Shown here: positions 17,715-24,776 of the stretch, piece by piece
Layout: each line of letters opens with the position of its first letter
Numbering within the stretch: position 1 is the first letter of the stretch
Origin: Hespellia sp.
GTDB lineage: Bacteria; Bacillota; Clostridia; Lachnospirales; Lachnospiraceae
NCBI GenBank assembly: GCA_028694105.1
Contig: JAQUUC010000025.1
Coordinates: 1 to 46,734, forward strand
DNA: 46,734 bases
Reading direction: 5' to 3'
Notes under the pieces: model-generated
Database searches by the model: none
Told to the model about the DNA's origin: nothing
What the model saw: the letters and a program-made list of their open reading frames with translations, nothing else
Translations under genes and position numbers: made by a program

Positions 17715-17993
17715 ATGAAATTTATTTACCCCGCAATATTTGAAAAAGTAAGTGAACATGAATATAAAGGGCGTTTTCCGGATCTGGAAGATTGTTATGG
17801 AACCGGTGAGACACTGATGGATGCAATTGAGGATGCAAGACAGTCAGCATTTAATTGGATTGCGGTTGAGCTTGAGGATCCCGATGGGAATCTGCCGCCG
17901 GTAACTGATGAATGTGAAATCGAGCTTAAGGAGAATGAATGTGTGAGAAATATTCTTGTACATTTCCGATTCTATGAAGGATGGGATGAATAA
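17715..17993 (+). CDS. Orphan HicB-like protein
   Basis: A 92-residue protein with the HicB (UPF0150-like) partial RNase H fold: KFIYPAIFEKVSEHEYKGRF followed by PDLEDCYGTGETLMDAIEDA, the usual GxT/S-xxEA region. The domain runs to about residue 70; the acidic tail has no clear HTH or ribbon-helix-helix DNA-binding part. No HicA-type toxin (small protein with a dsRBD-like fold and His) is found on either side, so this is not a standard toxin-antitoxin pair. The start at 17715 has GGAG six bases upstream; an in-frame TTG at 17703 would lie on the ribosome binding site. Confidence 0.75.
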   Translation: MKFIYPAIFEKVSEHEYKGRFPDLEDCYGTGETLMDAIEDARQSAFNWIAVELEDPDGNLPPVTDECEIELKENECVRNILVHFRFYEGWDE

Positions 17994-18098
17994 TAAGTAC
18001 GGAAAAAACAAAAAATAATCCTCTTTCTTTTTGGTGACAACATGCTATGATAAAGATGAGAAGTAATGTGTCTCTTTTCAGAAAGACAGGTGATTGTG

Positions 18099-19121
18099 AT
18101 GTTGAAGGAATTACAGATTTTTCGGGATAGGAAAGAAAATGAATGTTATCTCGTAACCGGAGCCGGTGGGCATCTCGGAGGGGCAATTGTGCGTGAACTG
18201 GTTGAAAATCATAAATCAGTTCACGCATTTGTTTTATCTGGAATGAAACACTGTCTGCCGTCCGAAGCGAACGTTTTCTACGGAGATGTGCGGGATAAGG
18301 ATAGTATGAATGAATTTTTCACTGTGACCGAATGTTCACGGGTGATTGTAATTCATTGTGCGGCAATTGTGACAATCAAAAAAGGTTACGATAAAAATGT
18401 AATGGATGTCAATGTAGAAGGAACAAAAAATGTCGTAGAGCAGTGCGTGGAAAAAAAGGTGGACAAATTCATATATGTCAGTTCGGTTCATGCGATTCCG
18501 GAGCTGCCAAATAATAAAGTTATTCGTGAAGTGATGGAGTTTTCGCCGGAACTGGTGAAAGGTATCTATGCAAAAAGTAAGGCAATTGCAACACAGTATG
18601 TCCTGACAGAATCTAGAAAACGAAATCTGGATGTCAGTGTTGTGCATCCATCGGGGATTATTGGTCCGTATGATTCTGGTAATAATCACCTCACAGCCAT
18701 GATCCAGACATTCTGCAGAGGAAAACTGCCGGTTGCCGTAAAAGGCGGCTATGATTTTGTCGATGTGCGTGATGTGGTGGATGGAATTCTGGCATGTGCG
18801 AACTTTGGGAGAAACGGCAGATGTTATATACTTTCCGGACATTATATGACAGTGCAGGAACTGCTTATAAATCTGGAGAGCGTATCCGGCGTGAAAGCTC
18901 CCAGGATATATCTGCACAGGGCGATTGCGAAGATATTTGTTCCGGTGGTGGAATGGCATGCAAAGGTTAAAAAGAAAAGACCGTTTTATACGGCTTATGC
19001 TATCTATGTACTGGGGACAAATGCGAGGTTCTCACACCGCAGGGCTACGAGAGAGCTGGGATATGAAGCCCGGGATATATATAATACGCTGAAAGATACG
19101 GTGTTGTGGATGCGGAATTAA
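18099..19121 (+). CDS. NAD-dependent epimerase/dehydratase family protein
   Basis: Extended short-chain dehydrogenase of about 340 residues. The Rossmann motif is TGAGGHLGG near residues 20-28; the catalytic Tyr-Lys pair is in YAKSK after a conserved Ser (VSSVHAIPEL), and HPSGIIGP is the typical NSTTS region of 3-beta-HSD/dihydroflavonol-reductase-like proteins. The family acts on nucleotide sugars, steroids or other hydroxy compounds; the substrate here is not known. ATG at 18099 has AGGTGA at 6 bases. It is convergent with the next SDR gene, with a hairpin terminator between. Confidence 0.85.
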   Translation: MLKELQIFRDRKENECYLVTGAGGHLGGAIVRELVENHKSVHAFVLSGMKHCLPSEANVFYGDVRDKDSMNEFFTVTECSRVIVIHCAAIVTIKKGYDKNVMDVNVEGTKNVVEQCVEKKVDKFIYVSSVHAIPELPNNKVIREVMEFSPELVKGIYAKSKAIATQYVLTESRKRNLDVSVVHPSGIIGPYDSGNNHLTAMIQTFCRGKLPVAVKGGYDFVDVRDVVDGILACANFGRNGRCYILSGHYMTVQELLINLESVSGVKAPRIYLHRAIAKIFVPVVEWHAKVKKKRPFYTAYAIYVLGTNARFSHRRATRELGYEARDIYNTLKDTVLWMRN

Positions 19122-19122
19122 A

Positions 19123-19154
19123 AAGGTATATCTGTAGCCCGGCAGATATACCTT
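19123..19154. terminator. Bidirectional terminator between the epimerase-like and SDR genes
   Basis: AAGGTATATCTG (19123-19134) pairs with CAGATATACCTT (19143-19154) over 12 bp, with A's before and T's after. The two genes converge here, so the hairpin may serve both. Confidence 0.8.
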
Positions 19155-19178
19155 TATCTTTTGTTGTTCTCTGAGAAG

Positions 19179-19937
19179 TTACAGAGATGATCCAAAGTCG
19201 CTGATGATTATCTGACCGGTAAGCGGGCGCGAGTAGTCGCTGGCAAGCATCAGCAGCACACCTGCGATATCCTGTGGTGTAGATGGCGCAATGTCACCGT
19301 CGGTATGGGATTGAATGGCACCCATGACTGACGCATCTGTCTTAGAATAGTCGATGTCGGTCATCATCGGAGTGATGATTCCTCCCGGACAAATAGCATT
19401 GCAGCGGATTTTCCTTGTCGCATAGGTAAGCCCGATGTGTTTTGTGATGCCAAGAATTGCTGCTTTTGAGGCTGTATAGGCAGCACCAGCCATGCCCAGG
19501 GCACCGCCGATAGAGTCTACATTCACAATGGAAGCACCTTCCCCCATGTGAGCAATTACTGCTTTTATGGTATTCATGGTTCCCATAGTATTGATGCTGA
19601 GAAGACGCTGCAGTTCAGCTGGATCAAAAGAGGCGATTCCACTGAAGGAATTATCAGACACGCCGGCATTGTTAACTAGAATGTCAATTTTACCAAAGGC
19701 TTCAAGAGCTGCAGAGGCAAGATTCTCTGCGCTCTCCGGACTTGAGATGTCAAGCTGGACAGCAAGAACCTTTCCGCCATTTCCCTTGATGGCTTCTTCA
19801 ACTTCTTTTAGTGGTTCTACCCTGCGGGCTCCAATTACAACTGAGGCTCCCTGCTCTGCAAACAGCTTTGCTGCTTCTGCGCCAACACCGGAATTGGCAC
19901 CTGTGATCACGGCTACTTTGTTCTCTAATAATTTCAT
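19179..19937 (-). CDS. SDR family oxidoreductase
   Basis: Classical short-chain dehydrogenase of 252 residues. Motifs: TGANSGVG (cofactor loop, residues 12-19), NNAG, a catalytic Ser in VNVDSIGG, YTASK with the catalytic Tyr-Lys, and CPGGIITPMMTDI after it. An Arg-Arg pair (GARRVEP) after the second beta strand suggests NADPH preference, which is inference. A MerR-type promoter with a 19-bp spacer lies upstream, next to a divergent MerR regulator, so the gene is probably induced by that regulator. The substrate is unknown. Confidence 0.9.
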   Translation of the reverse strand: MKLLENKVAVITGANSGVGAEAAKLFAEQGASVVIGARRVEPLKEVEEAIKGNGGKVLAVQLDISSPESAENLASAALEAFGKIDILVNNAGVSDNSFSGIASFDPAELQRLLSINTMGTMNTIKAVIAHMGEGASIVNVDSIGGALGMAGAAYTASKAAILGITKHIGLTYATRKIRCNAICPGGIITPMMTDIDYSKTDASVMGAIQSHTDGDIAPSTPQDIAGVLLMLASDYSRPLTGQIIISDFGSSL

Positions 19938-19978
19938 GTGTTTGCTCCTATTCTTTTTTTATATTCTGTGATACAGTC

Positions 19979-20009
19979 ATTATAAGATGTCCACTAGGTG
20001 TACAGTCAA
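19979..20009 (-). promoter_or_regulatory. MerR-type promoter/operator of the SDR gene
   Basis: On the minus strand TTGACT (complement of 20004-20009) and TATAAT (complement of 19979-19984) are separated by exactly 19 bases. The spacer contains the dyad GTCCAC-TAG-GTGTAC (19989-20003), one mismatch from perfect. Over-long spacers with a central dyad are the mark of promoters that MerR-family activators twist into an active shape. The MerR gene starts 18 bp away, in the other direction. Confidence 0.8.
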
Positions 20010-20026
20010 TTGTGATTGGAGAAAAT

Positions 20027-21046
20027 ATGCAGATTCAAAATGTGATCCAGAAGACGGGATTGAAAAAACGAACGATATATTACTATATAGAGCAGGGACT
20101 GATTTTGCCACGTTCTAATGAGATAAACGGATATTTCATTTTCACGGAGGAAGACGTGAATCAGCTGCTGGTGATTTCAAATTTGAGGAGAGCCGGTTTC
20201 TCCGTTGCACACATGAAGACGATATTGCAGCATCCGGGTGCAGCTCAGTTTTATATGCAAAAACAGATTGAAAAAATGGAAGAGTCAATTACACGGCAAC
20301 AGAGAATTCTTGAGGAGATGAAAAGGCTGGAAGATGCATTTCCAATACATACGAGTGCAAAGGATCTGTACAGTATTTTCTCCTCCGATAGTCTGATCAC
20401 ACCAAACGTGGAGTGCGAAGAGCGTTTTCAGGATAGAAATGCAAGAGTAGTATGTCTGTATCTTTGGGGATTTTTTCTGAATAATGTTCCCGTGGATTCT
20501 TATCGAAAATCGCTGTGGGAGCGGTTATGCAGGAGTGTTGCCGGATGTGAGCAGACGGGAAAGATGAAAAACGCAGGCTGTAACTATACGGAGATTATAA
20601 AATTAAAACGGACACTGTATCAGTTATCGGCGGAGGCAATCGAGGGGGAATACTTCATCAATCAAAGACACTGCACATTCTTCTCAAAAATGAAGGAGGA
20701 ATCTTACGAGGACTATCTTGACCTTTCTAAAAAGGCGCTGCAACAATTTGTGCAGAGAAAAAAGCAGAGCAAGTACTGGAAAGAAAATTACGAGAACTTG
20801 ATTGTGCCCTCCATCGCAGTATATGGCTGCCCGCCACAGGAACTGCTGATGGAATTAAGTCCCTTGTATCAGCCCTATTATGAGAACATTCAGAAGATCT
20901 GTTCAGGATGTTATCGGTGGATGCTTTGTGACGGTCAGGGACGCAGTGTGAAAAGAACACTGGAAAATGAGCTTCAGATAAAGATGGATTTTGCAGAGAA
21001 AGAGTATGGCGTGATCGCTTCGCTGCTAAAATACAGTTTATGCTGA
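20027..21046 (+). CDS. MerR family transcriptional regulator
   Basis: Transcription factor with an N-terminal MerR winged-helix domain: VIQKTGLKKRTIYYYIEQGL (HTH), then EINGYFIFTEEDVNQL (wing) and a coiled-coil helix around FYMQKQIEKMEESITRQQ. It has about 339 residues, so the C-terminal ligand or sensing domain is large (about 220 residues) and unlike the short metal-binding form. Several Cys are spread over it but no clear metal-site cluster is visible. ATG at 20027 has GGAG at 6 bases. It is divergent from the SDR gene and its probable operator lies between them. The effector cannot be predicted. Confidence 0.88.
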   Translation: MQIQNVIQKTGLKKRTIYYYIEQGLILPRSNEINGYFIFTEEDVNQLLVISNLRRAGFSVAHMKTILQHPGAAQFYMQKQIEKMEESITRQQRILEEMKRLEDAFPIHTSAKDLYSIFSSDSLITPNVECEERFQDRNARVVCLYLWGFFLNNVPVDSYRKSLWERLCRSVAGCEQTGKMKNAGCNYTEIIKLKRTLYQLSAEAIEGEYFINQRHCTFFSKMKEESYEDYLDLSKKALQQFVQRKKQSKYWKENYENLIVPSIAVYGCPPQELLMELSPLYQPYYENIQKICSGCYRWMLCDGQGRSVKRTLENELQIKMDFAEKEYGVIASLLKYSLC

Positions 21047-21216
21047 TTTATGCCAAATGGCGCAAAAAAGTTTTTTTGAGAAAATCGTGTAATGCTAACT
21101 TGAAAAAGTAAATTCTAGTGCAGAAGTAAATTCCACACCTATTTAAAATTCCTTCATGTGTGGTGATGGAATTTAAAAATTCATTTTAGGTTATTGAGAG
21201 AGTTACACGAAAAGGT
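21047..21216 (+). other. AT-rich spacer after the MerR gene
   Basis: I see no gene here. It contains A/T tracts, a TTCCACACC...GGTGTGG-like pairing around 21131-21163 (CACAC against GTGTG) that may end the MerR transcript, and the lead-in to the promoter at 21217. The drop in GC relative to the flanks begins here. Confidence 0.4.
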
Positions 21217-21245
21217 TTGTCTAAATAGGGAAAGCATAGTATAAT
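21217..21245 (+). promoter_or_regulatory. Promoter of the c-di-GMP riboswitch RNA
   Basis: TTGTCT (21217-21222) and a perfect TATAAT (21240-21245) are separated by 17 bases. The transcript would start near 21252 and run into the riboswitch aptamer. Confidence 0.8.
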
Positions 21246-21324
21246 TTTAGTAGAAGTTTTTGACGGGAATTAGCTACCAAGATGAAGCGTTTGCAAGAAA
21301 GAAGAACGTTTGAATATGGGGGAA

Positions 21325-21406
21325 CAAGTTTATATTTAGGCAAAACTACTGAAAAGTAGTGACGCAAAGCTCGGAATTTGTAAAATGCTAGCCGGTTATG
21401 ATTATG
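21325..21406 (+). ncRNA. c-di-GMP-I (GEMM-I) riboswitch aptamer
   Basis: The conserved core of the GEMM-I motif is readable: GGCAAA (21339-21344), a CTACT-GAAA-AGTAG hairpin, GACGCAAAGC (21361-21370), then the second arm, closing with GCTAGCCGGTTA (21388-21399). These match the consensus of cyclic di-GMP class I riboswitches. A hairpin terminator follows immediately, so an off/on transcription switch is likely. No coding sequence on the same strand follows within 870 bp; the nearest gene is the leftward TetR gene. I therefore call it orphaned. Confidence 0.85.
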
Positions 21407-21408
21407 TG

Positions 21409-21434
21409 CACTGTCAGAAATGACGGTGTTTTTT
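21409..21434 (+). terminator. Expression-platform terminator of the c-di-GMP riboswitch
   Basis: CACTGTCA (21409-21416) and TGACGGTG (21421-21428) pair around a GAAA loop, followed by six Ts. The position right after the aptamer is as expected for a transcription-control riboswitch. Confidence 0.88.
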
Positions 21435-21557
21435 ACATTATAAAAAATCAAGGATTATATAATGCATAATGATCTATATTAAACAATTGAAAGTGTAAAA
21501 ACTTACGCATTTTGTCGAAAAAGGATTGAAAGAATCAATGAAGTGATTGCAGTATGT
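21435..21557. other. Spacer after the orphan riboswitch
   Basis: Very AT-rich, no gene and no strong hairpin. The presumed left breakpoint of the insertion that separated the riboswitch from its gene lies here or within the next gene; I could not find a target-site duplication shared with the right edge near 26040. Confidence 0.35.
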
Positions 21558-22127
21558 TTAAAAAATTGTATCAAATACCTTCCGCAATTCTTTTTTTTCA
21601 TCAAAGCAACCATCGTTGCTAGCCCAATCAATTGCAATACCAATGAGTGCAGAAGTGAATGTATGTAACATCATTTCTGGGTCACCGATTTTGATTTCTT
21701 TGTTTTTTTGCCCTCGCTTAACTAGATTAATTTGCATTGTGTGATTTTGAATTCTCTTTTGGCTCGAACGAATTGTTTTATAAGGAGAAAAGAAATTAAG
21801 CCCTTTTTGTATATCCGAAATCATAAAGGCTTTTAAAATAGCAGGAGTCAAAGAAATCGTATTATCAATTGAATATTCTAATAACATCCAAAGTTGTTCT
21901 TTGGCATTTTCGATTGTCAGTAAATCGGGAATGCTTTCCCATTGGTTCGCGTATAAACTTTCATAATATGCAAACGTGATGTCATCTTTATTGGCAAAGT
22001 GATAGTAGAATGTCCCTTTCGTAATTTTGGCTTCTCTGCAGATGTCCGCAATAGAAGTGTTTTCATATCCCTGTTTCTTAAATAATCTTATTGAAGTATG
22101 AACAATGTTTTCTTCTGTACCGTTCAT
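21558..22127 (-). CDS. TetR/AcrR family regulator beside the enoate reductase
   Basis: Regulator of about 189 residues. HTH region: SIRLFKKQGYENTSIADICR then EAKITKGTFYYHFANKDD. The remaining part is a helical ligand-binding domain with no assigned ligand. ATG at 22127 has AAGGAGACC just upstream. It is divergent from the enoate-reductase-like gene (22315), so it most likely senses a substrate or product of that enzyme. Codon use is A/T-rich, in keeping with the island rather than the flanks. Confidence 0.88.
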   Translation of the reverse strand: MNGTEENIVHTSIRLFKKQGYENTSIADICREAKITKGTFYYHFANKDDITFAYYESLYANQWESIPDLLTIENAKEQLWMLLEYSIDNTISLTPAILKAFMISDIQKGLNFFSPYKTIRSSQKRIQNHTMQINLVKRGQKNKEIKIGDPEMMLHTFTSALIGIAIDWASNDGCFDEKKELRKVFDTIF

Positions 22128-22261
22128 AGATGGTCTCCTTTTTAGACTTTTTTTAATAATTGTATAATACATTTGTACGAGTAATGTTGATGTAGTTTCT
22201 TTGTGCACTTCTGTGTATAAATAGGACAGAGTTTTCAGCTTGAAATGGCTTCAATAAATGA

Positions 22262-22298
22262 TTAGACTGTTTATATAAAGAATTATACCATAGTCTAA
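22262..22298. promoter_or_regulatory. Candidate TetR operator between the regulator and enoate reductase
   Basis: TTAGACT (22262-22268) is repeated inverted as AGTCTAA (22292-22298), 23 bases apart, just before the AGGAGG of the flavoenzyme gene. The TAGACT and TATACC inside resemble a -35/-10 with a short spacer, so binding would block the promoter. No experimental support. Confidence 0.45.
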
Positions 22299-22314
22299 AA
22301 AGGAGGCAACAAAA

Positions 22315-24303
22315 ATGGGAAAATATGATGCGTTATTTTCACCAATGAAAGTTGGAACAGTAGAAGTGAAAAACCGATTTGCACTTATGCCAATGGGAAT
22401 TCATAGTGCAAGGCTTGTCAATCCAGACGGAAGTTTTACCGATGATGGGATTCGCTATTATGAAAGAATAGCAGAAGGTGGAGTTGGATTGATTATCACA
22501 AGTGCAATCACAGTGCAAGGGAAATTTGATAATTCAAAAGGCTCTCATTCCAGTTTAGATAAGGCAGGACCAGAATATATTGAGCGTTCCCAAAAATTAA
22601 CAGATAGAATACATAAAGCAGGAAGCAAAATTTTTCTTCAATTATCAGGTGGTTCAGGACGTACACTTCCAATGATGGTGGCAGAAGGTGAACCAATTGC
22701 AGCGAGTGACGATATGCCTAATGTGTGGGATCCAAGTATAAAACATCGCGGCTTAACAAAAGATGAAATTCAATTTTATATTGATTCTTTTGCACATGGA
22801 GCAAAGTTGGCAAAAGAGGCTGGCTTTGATGGTGTGGAAATTCATGCGATACATGAAGGATACTTGATTGATCAATTTACAATTGCGTTTTTTAACCGAA
22901 GAATGGATGAGTATGGTGGTAATTTAGAGGGCAGACTATTATTCCCGAAGAAAATTGTTGAAGCAATTAAAGAAGCATGTGGAAATGATTTTCCTGTATC
23001 TGTACGATTTAGTGTACGGTCTATGATCAAAGATTTTAATAGTGGTGCAATTCCAGGTGAAGATTTTATTGAAGCAGGACGTGATTTAGAAGAAGGAATT
23101 CAGGCTGCTCAGTTATTAGAAAAATATGGATATGATATGTTGAATGGTGATAATGGTACATATGATTCATGGTGGTATCCACATCCGCCAGTTTATATGC
23201 CGGAGGCATGTAATCTAGAAGATTGCGCCGAGGTACAAAAACATGTATCCATACCGGTTCTTTGTGCTGGAAGAATGGAAAATCCAGCGATTGCTTTAGA
23301 TGCAGTGGAGAGTGGTAAGGTCAGTGGTGTTGGAATTGCCAGACAGTTTTTGGCAGACCCGGATTATTGTAATAAGCTAAAAGAAGGAAATGTGGAAGAC
23401 ATTCGCCCATGTATTGCCTGTCATGAAGGCTGTTTAAAGAGAATTTTTAAAGGTCAGGATATGTGTTGTGCATTAAATCCGGCAGTGTGTAGAGAAGACA
23501 CATATGAATTAAAACCAGCAATGAGCAAGAAAAAAGTAATGGTAATTGGTGGTGGAATCGGTGGTATGGAAGCTGCAAGAGTATGTGCATTACGTGGACA
23601 CGAGGTTACACTTTATGAAAAGACGGATAAACTTGGTGGAATGTTCATTCCTGCAAGTGGAATGACATTTAAAGAAAGTGATAAACGTCTCATTGCATGG
23701 TATGAGCGTCAAATGGATAAATGTGGCGTTGCTGTATATATGAACACAACGGTTACTGACAAACTGATTCAGAAAGAAACCCCTGATGTTGTATTCCGAG
23801 CAACAGGTTCAATACCAAGAGAGTTAAATCTTCCGGGTGTTGAGAATGACTATGTCCTGAATGCTGTTGAAGCATTGAATCATCCTGAAAAAGTAAAGGG
23901 TGATATTGTAATTGTTGGTGGTGGACTTACTGGAATTGAAATAGCGTATGATCATGCCAAAAATGGAGAAAATGTTACCGTTCTAGAAGCAATGGATAAG
24001 GCTTTGAATGTAGATATCGCAGCAGCCAATCTGTTATATCTGAAAGAAGCAATTAAATATTATAAAATACCAATTGTAACAAATGCGAATATTACATCGT
24101 TTGAAAATAATGTAGTTACATACAACATTTCCGGGAAAGAAGAAAATGTGCATGCCGATACTGTTATTATTAGTATTGGATATACTTCTAATCCACAGGT
24201 TAATGACAGTGGAGCAGAATTCTACACAATCGGAGATGCAGACCATGTGTCTAACTTACTTGGTGCAATCTGGTCAGCCTATGAGCAGGCAATGAATGTT
24301 TAG
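22315..24303 (+). CDS. 2-enoate reductase-like flavoenzyme (old yellow enzyme/2,4-dienoyl-CoA reductase family)
   Basis: A 662-residue FMN, [4Fe-4S], FAD enzyme, full length for clostridial enoate reductases. N-terminal TIM barrel (about 1-355) with EIHAIHEGYLIDQF, the HxxHEGY form typical of enoate reductases rather than of OYE in general, and EYGGNLEGR. Cys cluster: C366, C369, C373 and C384 or C385 (CIACHEGC). Two Rossmann motifs, VIGGGIGGMEAARV (about 410) and VGGGLTGIEIAYDH (about 533), mark the FAD/NADH module. The family uses NADH to reduce alpha,beta-unsaturated carboxylates such as cinnamate; bile-acid and steroid OYE-like enzymes are also relatives. The true substrate is unknown. 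AGGAGG precedes the ATG, and the divergent TetR gene probably controls it. Confidence 0.87.
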   Translation: MGKYDALFSPMKVGTVEVKNRFALMPMGIHSARLVNPDGSFTDDGIRYYERIAEGGVGLIITSAITVQGKFDNSKGSHSSLDKAGPEYIERSQKLTDRIHKAGSKIFLQLSGGSGRTLPMMVAEGEPIAASDDMPNVWDPSIKHRGLTKDEIQFYIDSFAHGAKLAKEAGFDGVEIHAIHEGYLIDQFTIAFFNRRMDEYGGNLEGRLLFPKKIVEAIKEACGNDFPVSVRFSVRSMIKDFNSGAIPGEDFIEAGRDLEEGIQAAQLLEKYGYDMLNGDNGTYDSWWYPHPPVYMPEACNLEDCAEVQKHVSIPVLCAGRMENPAIALDAVESGKVSGVGIARQFLADPDYCNKLKEGNVEDIRPCIACHEGCLKRIFKGQDMCCALNPAVCREDTYELKPAMSKKKVMVIGGGIGGMEAARVCALRGHEVTLYEKTDKLGGMFIPASGMTFKESDKRLIAWYERQMDKCGVAVYMNTTVTDKLIQKETPDVVFRATGSIPRELNLPGVENDYVLNAVEALNHPEKVKGDIVIVGGGLTGIEIAYDHAKNGENVTVLEAMDKALNVDIAAANLLYLKEAIKYYKIPIVTNANITSFENNVVTYNISGKEENVHADTVIISIGYTSNPQVNDSGAEFYTIGDADHVSNLLGAIWSAYEQAMNV

Positions 24304-24561
24304 ACTCGAGGTATAAAATCACAGTCCGTTAAAATGGTAGACAAATATAATGCAGCTCATCCGAATGCGACAGCCGATTTTCCTAAAATATCAAACCATA
24401 TCTTTCGACATACTGGATGCACAAAATATTGTGAAAGTGGAGAAATTGATTTAAATGTGATGGTTAAGCTAATGGGACATGCAGACGCTAAGCAGATATT
24501 AAAACCCTATGATTCAGTATCACAAGAAGGAATTCAGCGTCAGGTTGCAAAGGCTTGTTAA
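24304..24561 (+). pseudogene. C-terminal fragment of a tyrosine recombinase/integrase
   Basis: About 75-85 residues that match only the end of a tyrosine recombinase: NHIFRHTGCTKYCESGEI (HxxRH box), LMGHADAKQILKPYDSV (GH box and the probable catalytic Tyr in PYDSV). The N-terminal DNA-binding part and the first catalytic Arg are absent. The frame opens directly after the enoate reductase stop codon and includes a few upstream codons that may belong to it. It is a remnant of a mobile element, inactive on its own. Confidence 0.8.
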
Positions 24562-24644
24562 AAAATGGCGATATGATTTTTCGCTGGATGGGAGAGTTTT
24601 ACACTTTTTGAAAAAACACATAAAAAAAGAGCTTTGATATGATG

Positions 24645-24672
24645 AGGTTTGGCGTGATGCCAAACCTTTTTT
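24645..24672 (+). terminator. Terminator after the integrase fragment
   Basis: AGGTTTGGC (24645-24653) pairs with GCCAAACCT (24659-24667), loop GTGAT, then Ts to 24672. It closes any transcript from the enoate reductase. Confidence 0.85.
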
Positions 24673-24690
24673 AGATGATAAATGAAAACA

Positions 24691-24714
24691 TTTATCCACC
24701 ACTTTATCCCCCAC
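24691..24714 (-). repeat. Inverted copy of the GTGGGGGATAAA tandem repeat, upstream of the AlbA_2 gene
   Basis: The minus strand here reads GTGGGGGATAAA then GTGGTGGATAAA. The pair is 23 of 24 bases identical to the plus-strand tandem at 25820-25843, inside the coding region of the gene that starts at 24777. The copy here ends 62 bases before that start, near where a -35 would fall. Confidence 0.85.
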
Positions 24715-24776
24715 ATATGTTAGAATGAATATGGGATAAAAAGTAGGAGATAAATAACATAGGGAGGTGAAGTACA

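Noticed and set aside
17715-17993. HicAB toxin-antitoxin system
   Set aside because: Only a HicB-like protein is present; no HicA-like ORF lies within 500 bp on either strand.
22315-24303. Assignment as a bile-acid (BaiCD/BaiH) enzyme
   Set aside because: No other bai genes are nearby, and the HxxHEGY motif and whole architecture fit enoate reductases at least as well.
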